NCBI GenBank assembly: GCA_947167215.1
Contig: CAMVHE010000001.1
Location: 1 to 64,000 of the forward strand
Source of the DNA: an uncultured Clostridia bacterium
GTDB taxonomy: Bacteria > Bacillota > Clostridia > Christensenellales > Aristaeellaceae
Reading direction: 5' to 3'
Length of the DNA: 64,000 bases
Below are positions 55,715 through 64,000 of this stretch, piece after piece; within the stretch, counting starts at the first letter, position 1, and each line of letters opens with the position of its first letter. A program made the translations under genes and the position numbers. The notes below the pieces were generated by a model, which saw nothing but the letters and a program-made list of their open reading frames with translations, had not been told where the DNA came from and made no database searches.

Positions 55715-57202
55715 TTACTCCCCTCGCTCCAGCAAATCGATGCCAGAGCAAAAAACACTGATATCGTATTGTAATGCATCTGCCTGTTTTTGTAAAGTCT
55801 CAGTTAAGCGTCGAGTAACGGGGTTTTCCGTTTCAAAATGGCCAGCCTCGATCATCGGGATACCATCGTGTAATGCATCGAGTGCTACATTGTGACGCAC
55901 TTCTCCGGTCAAAAAGCAATCTGCACCAAGTGCGCGCGCATCATGGTACTCATCTGCGCCGGCACCGGAACAGCACCCGATGCAATGAACCGAAAGGTTG
56001 GGATCTCCGTAGGAACGTACCTGTGCATGCAATTTTTCGGATACTTTTTTGCAGAGTTCACCAAAGAAAGTATCCGGAATATCTCCGACACGCAGACAGC
56101 CCTCTCCCCGGATATCCGTTGCCCCAATTGTTTCGAGCAGGGTATCGTTGACACCGCCGGGTGCTGCATCCAGATTCGTATGTGCAGCGATTTGAGAAAT
56201 GCCAAGTTTTGCCATTTCGAGCATCAGGGCACCTTCCCGGGTTGTGTCCGTTATTCGCTGAATTGATCTGAACATAAACGGATGATGAGTGACAATGAGT
56301 TCACATCCGATTTTTTCAGCTTCTGCAAGAACGTCTCTGGTGATATCCAAAGCTACGAGTACTTTCGAAACCTTTCCGTTTACATGTCCGAAGAGTATAC
56401 CGACATTGTCCCACTCCTCCGCCAATTCAAACGGTGCAATCTTATTGATCATTTCACATACATCATTCACTGTACAAGTTTTCATAAGGAGAGCCTCCTG
56501 TATCATCTTAATTTCTGAAAAAGCATTGTCTATCTGTTCCAGTGCCCGTTTGCCGGAGCTCCTGGCTGCCCTGGTAATCGATTGCAGATTTTTCTCGCGT
56601 AAGGATAAATAATAGGAACGCTGGGCATAGTTGGAAATGCCATTTACAGCAGTCCCAAGGAAACAGGCTTTGTCGGTTGCCGGAGTGGGCGTCAGAGTGT
56701 GCTGCGCAACGATGACAACATACTTTTTGCCGGCGGCTTCCGGGAAGCTTTCCGCCGTCAGTGAAAAACCCATTTCAAAAAGCGTCTTTCGCAAAAACGG
56801 AACGTCCGTATTCGGCTGAAGAATGAGGTGCGCATTTCCAATCTGATTTATTCCATTCTGAAGAATATCAGCAATGCTTCTGCCTCCCATTCCAGCGATC
56901 ATGATAGCATCCGGGTGTTCATCGGATTCGAGAATGGAAAGCCCGTCCCCCACTCTAAGCTTCACCTGACTGCCATATAAACTGCCGGATAAAAGAAGTG
57001 ATGCCTTTTTCAGGGAAGCCTCACTGATATCTCCCGCAATGATGCGAACATCCGCTCGCTGTCGTAATACATACTGGGATGTATATCCATGGTCACATCC
57101 GATATCTGCAATAAGCGGAGCAGTCTTTCCGGAACAGGATGCAAGTGCCATCTCGGCGACAGCACGCAGTCGTGCATCTATGGTTTTCTTTGGATGCTGC
57201 AT
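55715..57202 (-). CDS. TrmK tRNA m1A22 methyltransferase fused to Nif3-like protein
   Basis: One frame of 495 codons joins two proteins that are normally separate neighbours. Residues 1-239 are TrmK: a Rossmann methyltransferase with 'IADIGCDHGYTSQYVL' (SAM site) and 'AIMIAGMGGRSIADIL', which methylates A22 of tRNA in Bacillota. Residues 240-495 are a Nif3/YqfO-family protein with metal ligands in 'VTHHPFMFRSI', 'HTNLDAAPGGVNDTL' and 'EAGHFETENPV'. The Nif3 part begins 'MKTCTVNDVCEMINKI' just like free Nif3 proteins, and an AGGAGG lies eight bases before that in-frame ATG (56485). Both a fusion and a separate Nif3 could therefore be made. The start follows AAAGGAGACCG. It is cotranscribed with the zinc-ribbon gene. 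Confidence 0.9.
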   Translation of the reverse strand: MQHPKKTIDARLRAVAEMALASCSGKTAPLIADIGCDHGYTSQYVLRQRADVRIIAGDISEASLKKASLLLSGSLYGSQVKLRVGDGLSILESDEHPDAIMIAGMGGRSIADILQNGINQIGNAHLILQPNTDVPFLRKTLFEMGFSLTAESFPEAAGKKYVVIVAQHTLTPTPATDKACFLGTAVNGISNYAQRSYYLSLREKNLQSITRAARSSGKRALEQIDNAFSEIKMIQEALLMKTCTVNDVCEMINKIAPFELAEEWDNVGILFGHVNGKVSKVLVALDITRDVLAEAEKIGCELIVTHHPFMFRSIQRITDTTREGALMLEMAKLGISQIAAHTNLDAAPGGVNDTLLETIGATDIRGEGCLRVGDIPDTFFGELCKKVSEKLHAQVRSYGDPNLSVHCIGCCSGAGADEYHDARALGADCFLTGEVRHNVALDALHDGIPMIEAGHFETENPVTRRLTETLQKQADALQYDISVFCSGIDLLERGE

Positions 57203-57220
57203 AATCGGTCTCCTTTGCAC

Positions 57221-57245
57221 AGAAAAGGCGAGGAAATCCTCGCCT
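57221..57245 (-). terminator. Terminator after rpoD
   Basis: On the minus strand AGGCGAGGA, TTT loop and TCCTCGCCT are followed by TTTCTG, eight bases after the rpoD stop. The AAAGGAG site of trmK follows directly, so read-through is probably needed for that gene. Confidence 0.85.
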
Positions 57246-57252
57246 GTCGCGT

Positions 57253-58353
57253 TTATTCAAGATAGTCTTTCAGTTTCTTGCTCCGCGAAGGATGGCGAAG
57301 CTTGCGCAGTGCCTTTGCTTCGATCTGACGAATTCGTTCACGTGTGACATTGAATTCCTGGCCTACTTCTTCAAGCGTCCGCTGACGGCCGTCTTCCAGG
57401 CCGAAACGTAACGAAAGAACTTTCTTTTCGCGTGGTGTAAGGGTATCCAGTACAGCCATCAGCTGCTCCTTCATCAGCGTAAAGCTTGCGGCTTCTGCTG
57501 GCGGCGGAGCATCATCGTCCTGGATGAAGTCACCAAGGTGAGAATCTTCTTCTTCACCGATAGGAGTTTCCAGGCTGACCGGTTCCTGGGCGATTTTGAT
57601 GATATCTCTGACTTTTTCTACGGGAATATTCATTACTTCAGCGATTTCTTCCGGAGTAGGTTCCCTGCCGTTTTCCTGCAGAAGCTGCCGGCTGACACGG
57701 ATCAGTTTGTTAATGGTCTCAACCATATGCACCGGAATGCGGATCGTCCGTGCCTGATCAGCAATCGCCCTGGTAATGGCCTGCCGTATCCACCAGGTTG
57801 CATAGGTGGAAAACTTATAGCCTTTCGTATAGTCAAACTTTTCTACCGCTTTGATAAGGCCAAGATTGCCTTCCTGTATCAGATCCAGAAACAGCATGCC
57901 GCGTCCCACATAACGTTTTGCTATGGAAACTACAAGACGAAGATTGGCTTCTGCCAGCTTCTTCTTTGCTTCTTCGGCAACTGCACCGCCCATTTCCATC
58001 TGCTTGGCAATGGCAATCTCTTCATCAGCGGTAAGCAGTGGTACTTTTCCGATCTCCTTGAGGTACATCCTGACCGGGTCATCTACACCGATTCCATCCG
58101 GTACAGACAGATCTTCAAGCTCAGGCTTTACCTCGGAAGGCATGGCAGTGCTTGTCTCATGAGAGGCAGCATTCATCACATTGACGCCCGCTGTTTCAAG
58201 GGTTTCAAATATGGCGTCAATCGCATCCGCATCGATTTCCAGATCACCAAGTTTTGTCATGACGTCTTGATAGGTCAGCGTTTTATTGGCTGATTTTGCC
58301 TCTTGGAGCATTTCGTAAACTTTCTGCTGAACCTGTTCGCGGTTGAGTGTCAT
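57253..58353 (-). CDS. rpoD: Primary RNA polymerase sigma factor (sigma A)
   Basis: The 366-residue housekeeping sigma factor has a short region 1.1 (1-90), region 1.2 '[27 protein letters not shown]', region 2 '[54 protein letters not shown]', region 3 '[34 protein letters not shown]' and region 4 '[55 protein letters not shown]'. The promoters in this window (TTGACA-17-TATAAT) fit its regions 2.4 and 4.2. It follows dnaG by four bases, the classic macromolecular-synthesis order. Confidence 0.98.
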   Translation of the reverse strand: MTLNREQVQQKVYEMLQEAKSANKTLTYQDVMTKLGDLEIDADAIDAIFETLETAGVNVMNAASHETSTAMPSEVKPELEDLSVPDGIGVDDPVRMYLKEIGKVPLLTADEEIAIAKQMEMGGAVAEEAKKKLAEANLRLVVSIAKRYVGRGMLFLDLIQEGNLGLIKAVEKFDYTKGYKFSTYATWWIRQAITRAIADQARTIRIPVHMVETINKLIRVSRQLLQENGREPTPEEIAEVMNIPVEKVRDIIKIAQEPVSLETPIGEEEDSHLGDFIQDDDAPPPAEAASFTLMKEQLMAVLDTLTPREKKVLSLRFGLEDGRQRTLEEVGQEFNVTRERIRQIEAKALRKLRHPSRSKKLKDYLE

Positions 58354-58357
58354 GAGA

Positions 58358-60112
58358 TCATTCCTTTCTTAACTGTCTTTTCTTATCCTGAAGAGACATT
58401 ATCTGTTTGATGATATCCAGTTGGTTAGAATTCGAAGCAGATGATAGTTCTTCATTAAGATGATCTATTTCCATATCCAGTTTTTTTTCATGAAGTTTGC
58501 GAAGGCAGTCATTGGCTGCCTGCAGATTACGATCCGGATCCGGCGCAAGGTCATGCTCCAGCCAGTCTATGATCTTACCACGTTCAACGTCCGGCATGCG
58601 TTCAAGGACGGAATTGGCGTTTTCTCCTGACAGAAGAGCAGAAGCAAGATCACGGTGATCCTCCCGGATAAAGTCCTGCGCGCTGATGACATTTTCCTGC
58701 AGGCTTCCTCCTGCCAGGAGTGCAAGCAATTGGAGTTCTGCAATGTCCACCTCGTTATGGTAATCCGGTGACTGCTCATCGAGAGGTCTTGCACTGCGGC
58801 GATAGGTTGCCTGCTTTTCCGGAGGCAGGCTCTCGGTTCTGCCTATCTGGGCAAGAAGTACATCTCTTGAAAAGCCAGTTTCTACCACAAGACGCTGTAC
58901 GTAATTTTCCAGCTGCACTGGCTCACGCACTTTGGTAAGGAAACGGCTGCAGGCAATGGCATATTCCGTCTTGCCTTCCTGGGTGGTCATGTCATGCTTT
59001 TCGCTCTCACGCTTCATACGATAAAGTATGGCATCCGTTGGCTGCAAAGATTCGATTCCCTGCGAACCGTAGGTACGGATGTATTCGTCAGGATCCATGC
59101 CGTCCGGATAATCGAGTACCTTCGCCGGTATGTTTTCCAGATCAAAGATATCAAGCGCACGAAGAATTGCGTGCTGGCCCGCAGAATCTCCGTCATAGGA
59201 AACCCAGACTTCAGGAGCATAACGTTTGATAAGGCGTGCCTGCTCCTGAGTAAGAGCTGTTCCTAATGTGGCACAAATTCCTGTCAAGCCAGCCTGAACC
59301 ATCGCAATGACATCCATATATCCTTCTGTAAGGATAACCCGTTTGAGCTGATGCTGCTTATGGAGGAGGTTATGGGCATATACTCCTTTTCTTTTATTGA
59401 AAATAGGAGTATCCCCCGTATTGAGGTATTTCGGCTTGGCATCCCCAAGCGTTCTGCCTCCAAAGCCTAATACCCTGGAATTTCCATCAATTATGGGAAA
59501 AATGGCACGATTTCGAAACATATCATGGACTTGATTGTCCCGACGTACGGCAATGCCGCAGAGGACAAGCTCATCTTCCGTAAAGCCCTGTGCTGTCAGG
59601 ACACGAATGGCTTCGCGGCCGTCCGCAGGTGCAGCTCCCAGGCCGAATTTCCGGATAGTGCTGTCCGAAAGACCACGGTTATGGAGATAAGCGAGGATAT
59701 GTTCATTCTTCTTCTCCCATAACTGGCGGTGATAAAACAAAGCACAGGCACGATTGGCGTCGTAGAGACGATTCTTCTGATCCTTTGAGATTCCTTCCCG
59801 CGTCTCAAATTTTTCTTCCGGAAGTTCCATGTGAACCTGCTCAGCCAGTTGCGTCAGTGCCTCAGGAAAAGACATATGTTCCATTTCCATTACGAAATTG
59901 ATCGCGGTTCCCGAAGCATGACAGCCAAAGCAGTAGTACATCTGCCGCTGCGGATTAACAGAGAAGGATGCCGTTTTTTCACCATGAAAAGGACATAAGC
60001 CCCAGAAACGGCCACTTTTCTGGGTAAGAGGCACATAGTGAGAAATGAGGTCAACGATGTCAATGCGGCTGCGCAGTTCATCGATCCATTGCTCAGAAAA
60101 AAAACGTGCCAT
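58358..60112 (-). CDS. dnaG: DNA primase
   Basis: The 584-residue primase makes RNA primers at the fork. The N-terminal CHC2 zinc domain has '[16 protein letters not shown]' and '[17 protein letters not shown]'. The TOPRIM catalytic core holds '[16 protein letters not shown]' with the catalytic Glu and '[17 protein letters not shown]' with the Asp pair. A C-terminal helical part (about 430-584) binds the helicase. I chose the ATG at 60112 with CAGGTGG upstream. It is coupled to rpoD. Confidence 0.97.
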   Translation of the reverse strand: MARFFSEQWIDELRSRIDIVDLISHYVPLTQKSGRFWGLCPFHGEKTASFSVNPQRQMYYCFGCHASGTAINFVMEMEHMSFPEALTQLAEQVHMELPEEKFETREGISKDQKNRLYDANRACALFYHRQLWEKKNEHILAYLHNRGLSDSTIRKFGLGAAPADGREAIRVLTAQGFTEDELVLCGIAVRRDNQVHDMFRNRAIFPIIDGNSRVLGFGGRTLGDAKPKYLNTGDTPIFNKRKGVYAHNLLHKQHQLKRVILTEGYMDVIAMVQAGLTGICATLGTALTQEQARLIKRYAPEVWVSYDGDSAGQHAILRALDIFDLENIPAKVLDYPDGMDPDEYIRTYGSQGIESLQPTDAILYRMKRESEKHDMTTQEGKTEYAIACSRFLTKVREPVQLENYVQRLVVETGFSRDVLLAQIGRTESLPPEKQATYRRSARPLDEQSPDYHNEVDIAELQLLALLAGGSLQENVISAQDFIREDHRDLASALLSGENANSVLERMPDVERGKIIDWLEHDLAPDPDRNLQAANDCLRKLHEKKLDMEIDHLNEELSSASNSNQLDIIKQIMSLQDKKRQLRKE

Positions 60113-60174
60113 AAAACCACCTGCTAACAATTCGCCAGGAAATATAGAATTCCTGCTTTATTACTAAAAGTTTT

Positions 60175-61179
60175 TTAAATGTCAGTAAAAAAGGGCGGAA
60201 TAAAAATGTGCTGATACATTTTTATTGCATAGATATCTGTCATGCCGGCAATGAAATCAATGATTGCACGTTCCATGCCTTCCTGATATCCGATTACCAG
60301 ATATTCATTGGGAATTTCTGTGGGATGGTCCATATAGTGCCGAAGCAGAGATGCAACAATATTTCTGGTCTTTTCCACTTCCCCCTGTGCCCAGTCTCTC
60401 GAGTAAACACGGCTGAACAGGAAGGTTCGCATTTCCATCAGTGCATCCCAGTCATCTTTTTCCATATTCACTTCGTCATGCCTGGAAGAGTAGCTGATGA
60501 CACTATGAATCATTTGACTGATGCGCTCACCGTGACTTTCCCCCAGCTGCCGGACCGCACTTCGAGGCAGGTCCTCTTCGGTAATGATTCCCGCACGAAC
60601 GGCATCATCAATGTCATGGTTAATATAGGCAATCCGGTCAGCCAGGTGTACACAGCATCCTTCGAGGGTCTGGGGTTTTACAGGCCCGCTGTGATGCTCA
60701 ATGCCGTCAATGACTTCATAGGTCAGGTTAAGACCGATTCCATTGTTTTCGAGGCGTTCGACAACCCGCCTGCTCTGCTCCCTGTGCTCAAATCCGGCTT
60801 TTACAAGACTGTTGAGCGCAGATTCACCGGCATGCCCAAACGGAGTATGGCCGAGGTCATGCCCGAGAGCAATAGCCTCTGCCAGGTCTTCATTGAGCTG
60901 CAGACTGCGGGCAAGCGTTCTTGCAACCTGAGTAACTTCCAGCGTATGTGTCAGGCGTGTTCGATAATGATCTCCCTGCGGTGCCAAAAAAACCTGTGTC
61001 TTGCCCTTCAGCCTTCGAAAGCTTTTACAATGAAGAATGCGGTCACGATCCCGTTGGTATTCTGTTCTAAGGTCATCCGGTGAGATAGGCATGGCCCTTC
61101 CACGGGTACGAACACTGTGCATGGCCCGAGGGCTCAGTGTCTGCTGCTCCCGCTCTTCCAGCATTTCACGAATAGACAT
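60175..61179 (-). CDS. dgt: Deoxyguanosinetriphosphate triphosphohydrolase-like HD protein
   Basis: The 334-residue HD-domain phosphohydrolase removes triphosphate from dNTPs. Metal-binding residues: 'RLTHTLEVTQVARTLARSL' (His) and 'ALGHDLGHTPFGHAGESAL' (His-Asp). The N-terminus 'RTEYQRDRDRILHCKSFRRLKGKTQVF' and 'GIEHHSG' are typical of dGTPase-like proteins of Bacillota. The start is the ATG at 61179, five bases after AAGGGGGG; an ATG six bases earlier is too close to that site. It lies directly before dnaG, as in many Clostridia. Confidence 0.92.
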   Translation of the reverse strand: MSIREMLEEREQQTLSPRAMHSVRTRGRAMPISPDDLRTEYQRDRDRILHCKSFRRLKGKTQVFLAPQGDHYRTRLTHTLEVTQVARTLARSLQLNEDLAEAIALGHDLGHTPFGHAGESALNSLVKAGFEHREQSRRVVERLENNGIGLNLTYEVIDGIEHHSGPVKPQTLEGCCVHLADRIAYINHDIDDAVRAGIITEEDLPRSAVRQLGESHGERISQMIHSVISYSSRHDEVNMEKDDWDALMEMRTFLFSRVYSRDWAQGEVEKTRNIVASLLRHYMDHPTEIPNEYLVIGYQEGMERAIIDFIAGMTDIYAIKMYQHIFIPPFFTDI

Positions 61180-61269
61180 AGGCATCCCCCCCTTGTGCGT
61201 CGTTTATTCGACGAAAAGGAAGAAATTCCTGCTTAAAAAGACTGACTAAAGAAAAAATCAGCAGGGCGG

Positions 61270-61298
61270 AAGGAAAAGAGAGGCGAAAGCCTCTCTTT
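61270..61298 (-). terminator. Terminator of the large secreted-protein gene
   Basis: On the minus strand AAAGAGAGGC, loop TTTC, GCCTCTCTTT form a 10-bp stem followed by TCCTTCCG. It overlaps the stop codon of the gene by two bases, and the T-run is short. Confidence 0.8.
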
Positions 61299-64000
61299 AA
61301 TAGTGGGTTCCATAAAGCTTGTTCTGGGTTTTTTTACCGGCAATTCCATCAACGGACAGGCCATTGTTTTTCTGGAATGCACAAACTGCATCATATGTCC
61401 ATTTGCCATAAATGCCGTCTGCGTAACGCACCTGGGAGTATCCGGCATTCAGAAGCGCCTGCTGAAGTCTGCGGACTGCATCTCCTTTGCATCCCCAGTA
61501 CAGGAGACGATATCCGGGATCCACCGGAACAGGAGTAACCGGTACGGAGCCTGCAGGGATAGCAGAGGCAGAATAGAGCAGCTGCTGCATCGCGATTCCG
61601 GCTACTCCTGTTTCAGCGATACCATTGCGGCGCTGGAAGTTGCGCACTGCAAGTGCTGTACGGCTTCCGTAATAGCCGTCTATCGAGCCACCGTAATATC
61701 CCAGTTCTTTCAGTCGTCTCTGGAGCGGAACAACTGCGTACTGATAACGGTTTGAGCGGTCCAGCACCTGGTAATCAGGAATGATGATGCCGGAGCCTGC
61801 AGGTTTCGCAGAAGAAGAAAACAGCAGCTGCTGTGTCGTGTTGTCGGCTTTGCCGGTTGCGGGCAGGCCATTGACTTCCTGGAACCAGCGCACAGCACGC
61901 TGTGTGCCGCTGCCATAGATGCCGTCAACACGAATGGAATAGTATCCGAGTTCCTTCAGCCGGGTCTGCAGCGAATAGATCTGGCTGATGCCCCGGTCGC
62001 CGCGGACCAGTGTGGGATAATAAGTTTCCTTATCGTATGCAAGAGCAGTTACGGAATACAGACGAAGCTGCGTTGATTCTCCTGCTACTCCGTCCGGTGT
62101 TAGTCCGTTGCGTTCCTGGAACATGCGCACGGCACTCATTACATTTTCAGTATATCTGTTGCTGATTACAACCGGATATTTCAATGCGGCCAGGCGTGTT
62201 GTCAGCTTGGTTACTTCATCGGAAACCACACCCAGCTTCAGTAACTGATAGGTGCTGTCTTTTGTTACTTTTGCAATCTGAGTAAAAGTCTCAGATTTGC
62301 CATAGGAAACGATAAACGTAATCTCCGTATTGGCGACATAAGTGTGCGGCAGCGAAAATCGGAGGAAACCCTTGGCATCGGATGTCAGCGTCTGCGTATA
62401 ATCGCTAGTCTTCATCACGATGGTGATACCGGGAGAGGTTACGGCTGAAACCGTAGTGGAGGATTCCGTGATGGTGTCAACGGTCAGTTCCGGTTTCCCG
62501 GCGGCAGTTTTCACTTCCCAGTTTCCGGTCAGTTTTACCCGTGTGCTGGAATCTGTACCATATTGTGCATTTACCTCAGTATACTTGCCGGGCGTACAGA
62601 TAATGACTGCATTGAAATTACCGCTGGCGTCCGCGCTTACTACAGCAGGCGTAGAAACCGGCTCGGTATTGATGGTCACGGATGCATTGCTCTGAGCTTT
62701 ACCTTTAACGGTCAGACTGTTTTCCCCTGCAGAGACCGAAGAAATCTCAATGGGCGTGCTTTTGTCCGTTACGACAATACCGCCCACGGTAGTGCCGGAG
62801 ATACCGGATTCGGCCGGATCATAATTAAAGAACACTTTATAGTTTCCTGCAGCAACACCGGTAAAGGTTACTGAGCCGACACCGGAGTCAATGCTTTTTT
62901 CAGCAATGACCGCATCATCCAGCATGCGCAGAGAAGCAATAATCTTGATGGGGCTTGCAGTAGTTACGGTTGCAGTAACCACATTGGTTCCTCCGGTTGC
63001 AGTCGCAGTGATGGAGGAAGCTGTCGAGTTTTGTTCGGCAACGGTCTGACTGAGAACGAAGGAACCGCTCTCTCCCTTATACGTGAAGACTAGCTGATAA
63101 TCACCGGCAGGAAGATTCGAGAAAGTGTAATCTGATTTTCCTGTCAGTTCAATACTTTGCAGATCTTTCCCATCTTTCCGCAAAGTAACAATGACCGTCT
63201 TGCTGCCGTCGGCTTCGACAGTACCGGAGATGACGCCGGTTCCTTTGCTTTTGATGGACGGAGACATCAGAAGCACACGTGCTTTAAGAGGCGTTAATTC
63301 CGGAAGGACTTCCACATCTTTCGGAACAACGGTCGCTTCCGACATGGATGAATCATCTGCAGCCTTTGTCTGGTCATTTTCTCCCGGTAAAGAACCTGTC
63401 CCGGTACTTTCCGTGCCGGAAGATGCTTCCTGGAAAGAATCCGTGTTGCCGGTCGGTTCGGTGGTTTCCTTCGGATCCGCACCCGGGATCTCACTCCGGG
63501 TCGGATCTGCAGGGACTGTGGAGGCTGTCGTTCCGGAGGTTGACGTGGTATCCCCCGAAGGATTGTCCGAAGAAGGGGTGATTCCACCGGTGGAGGTGCT
63601 ATCCGTGTTCGTTGCATCTTTCTGAGAATCATTCAAATCCGTGGGATTCTCATTCTGCGGGGTCGCAGTGTTTTCATTCTGCTGATTCGTGGTATTATCG
63701 TTTTGAGGATTCGCGGTGTTCTCATCCTGCAGGTTCGTGGAATTCCCGTTTTGCAGATTGGTGGTGTTCTCACCCTGCAGATTCATGGAATTCCCGTTCT
63801 GCTGATTCGCATTTGTCTCATTGCTCTGTTCCTGCAGGGTACTGTCAGAAGAATCAGAGGAATTGGAGGAGGAGGTCAATACAGGTGCTGTATTCTGGAG
63901 CGCATTATCCTGTGAGGAAGTATCATTCCCTCCAGTACCATTTCCCCCGTTATCGGATTGGATCTGGGTTATTTCTGAAGCCGTAGACTCAGCGAATACT
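61297..64000 (-). CDS. Large secreted peptidoglycan-binding protein (5' end outside window)
   Basis: The minus-strand frame is open to the right edge, so the start lies beyond; 900 codons are visible. The first visible residues 'VFAESTASE' look like the end of a signal peptide. A disordered Asn/Thr/Ser/Gln region follows (about the first 220 residues), with seven 8-residue repeats of the type 'NLQNGNST'. Then come several immunoglobulin-like or carboxypeptidase-regulatory-type beta modules (about 245-620, 'GDYQLVFTYKGESG', 'GNYKVFFNYDP'). Four peptidoglycan-binding-1 domains end the protein; their cores are 'AVRMFQERNGLTPDGVAG', 'AVRWFQEVNGLPATGKAD', 'AVRNFQRRNGIAETGVAG' and 'AVCAFQKNNGLSVDGIAG'. 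No catalytic domain is visible. It is probably a wall-attached surface or structural protein. Confidence 0.88.
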   Translation of the reverse strand, partial: VFAESTASEITQIQSDNGGNGTGGNDTSSQDNALQNTAPVLTSSSNSSDSSDSTLQEQSNETNANQQNGNSMNLQGENTTNLQNGNSTNLQDENTANPQNDNTTNQQNENTATPQNENPTDLNDSQKDATNTDSTSTGGITPSSDNPSGDTTSTSGTTASTVPADPTRSEIPGADPKETTEPTGNTDSFQEASSGTESTGTGSLPGENDQTKAADDSSMSEATVVPKDVEVLPELTPLKARVLLMSPSIKSKGTGVISGTVEADGSKTVIVTLRKDGKDLQSIELTGKSDYTFSNLPAGDYQLVFTYKGESGSFVLSQTVAEQNSTASSITATATGGTNVVTATVTTASPIKIIASLRMLDDAVIAEKSIDSGVGSVTFTGVAAGNYKVFFNYDPAESGISGTTVGGIVVTDKSTPIEISSVSAGENSLTVKGKAQSNASVTINTEPVSTPAVVSADASGNFNAVIICTPGKYTEVNAQYGTDSSTRVKLTGNWEVKTAAGKPELTVDTITESSTTVSAVTSPGITIVMKTSDYTQTLTSDAKGFLRFSLPHTYVANTEITFIVSYGKSETFTQIAKVTKDSTYQLLKLGVVSDEVTKLTTRLAALKYPVVISNRYTENVMSAVRMFQERNGLTPDGVAGESTQLRLYSVTALAYDKETYYPTLVRGDRGISQIYSLQTRLKELGYYSIRVDGIYGSGTQRAVRWFQEVNGLPATGKADNTTQQLLFSSSAKPAGSGIIIPDYQVLDRSNRYQYAVVPLQRRLKELGYYGGSIDGYYGSRTALAVRNFQRRNGIAETGVAGIAMQQLLYSASAIPAGSVPVTPVPVDPGYRLLYWGCKGDAVRRLQQALLNAGYSQVRYADGIYGKWTYDAVCAFQKNNGLSVDGIAGKKTQNKLYGTHY
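63640..63807 (-). repeat. 24-bp minisatellite, seven units, coding
   Basis: Seven tandem 24-bp units, exactly 168 bp, encode the 8-residue motif N-(L/Q/P)-Q-(N/G/D)-(G/E/D)-N-(S/T)-(M/T/A) with the last unit slightly changed. Since 24 is a multiple of three, slippage would change protein length without breaking the frame. Confidence 0.9.

Overview
The window is 64 kb of core chromosome from a low-to-middle GC Bacillota, most likely a Clostridia-type anaerobe. The grounds are PolC-type DNA polymerase III, RNase J, TrmK, a T-box leader, a CtsR-like operator, the MreCD/PBP2/RodA and UppS-CdsA-Dxr-RseP-IspG gene orders, and an F-type ATP synthase whose c subunit carries a sodium-type ion site. 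Strong SD sequences and TTGACA-17-TATAAT promoters are common. I see no prophage, plasmid gene, rRNA operon or CRISPR array.

Plus-strand half (1-31.8 kb). A cell-elongation cluster (mreC end, mreD, PBP2, a MinD-like ATPase, rodA) leads into a DEAD-box helicase and a dCMP deaminase. A minus-strand TetR regulator and tRNA-Trp follow. A phenylalanine T-box controls pheS-pheT, which continue with aroE, a class-I glutamine-amidotransferase-like hydrolase and a SpoIID/SH3 secreted protein. gapA stands alone with its own promoter and terminator. The complete ATP synthase operon (atpI-B-E-F-H-A-G-D-C) has its own promoter and terminator. A second unit holds RNase J, a YlbF-family protein, MltG, a U32 protein and RecD2.

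Junction (31.8-41.4 kb). The recD2 stop codon lies in a perfect 30-bp palindrome. Downstream is a decayed insertion sequence of about 630 bp that keeps both terminal inverted repeats, then a small patch of degenerate repeats. ClpB (minus) has a CtsR-like site over its promoter. An S9 peptidase, a tRNA-Tyr/tRNA-Leu pair, a lone FRG-domain protein, RNase HI, a tyrosine recombinase and a DUF1292 protein complete this mixed stretch, the least housekeeping-like part of the window.

Minus-strand half (41.5-64 kb). Reading leftward, rpsB-tsf-pyrH-frr feed translation and UMP synthesis. uppS-cdsA-dxr-rseP-ispG-polC link isoprenoid and phospholipid precursor synthesis to membrane proteolysis and replication. 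Further right, dgt, dnaG, rpoD, a TrmK-Nif3 fusion, a zinc-ribbon coiled-coil protein and the RNase P RNA form the macromolecular-synthesis region. The right edge holds most of a large secreted protein with a 24-bp minisatellite and four C-terminal peptidoglycan-binding domains.

No multi-gene system that is clearly new was found. The observations most worth follow-up are the TrmK-Nif3 fusion with an internal start signal, the two-carboxylate AtpE ion site, the MinD-like ATPase lacking its signature lysine and MinC/MinE partners, the decayed IS, and the FRG protein beside the tRNA pair.
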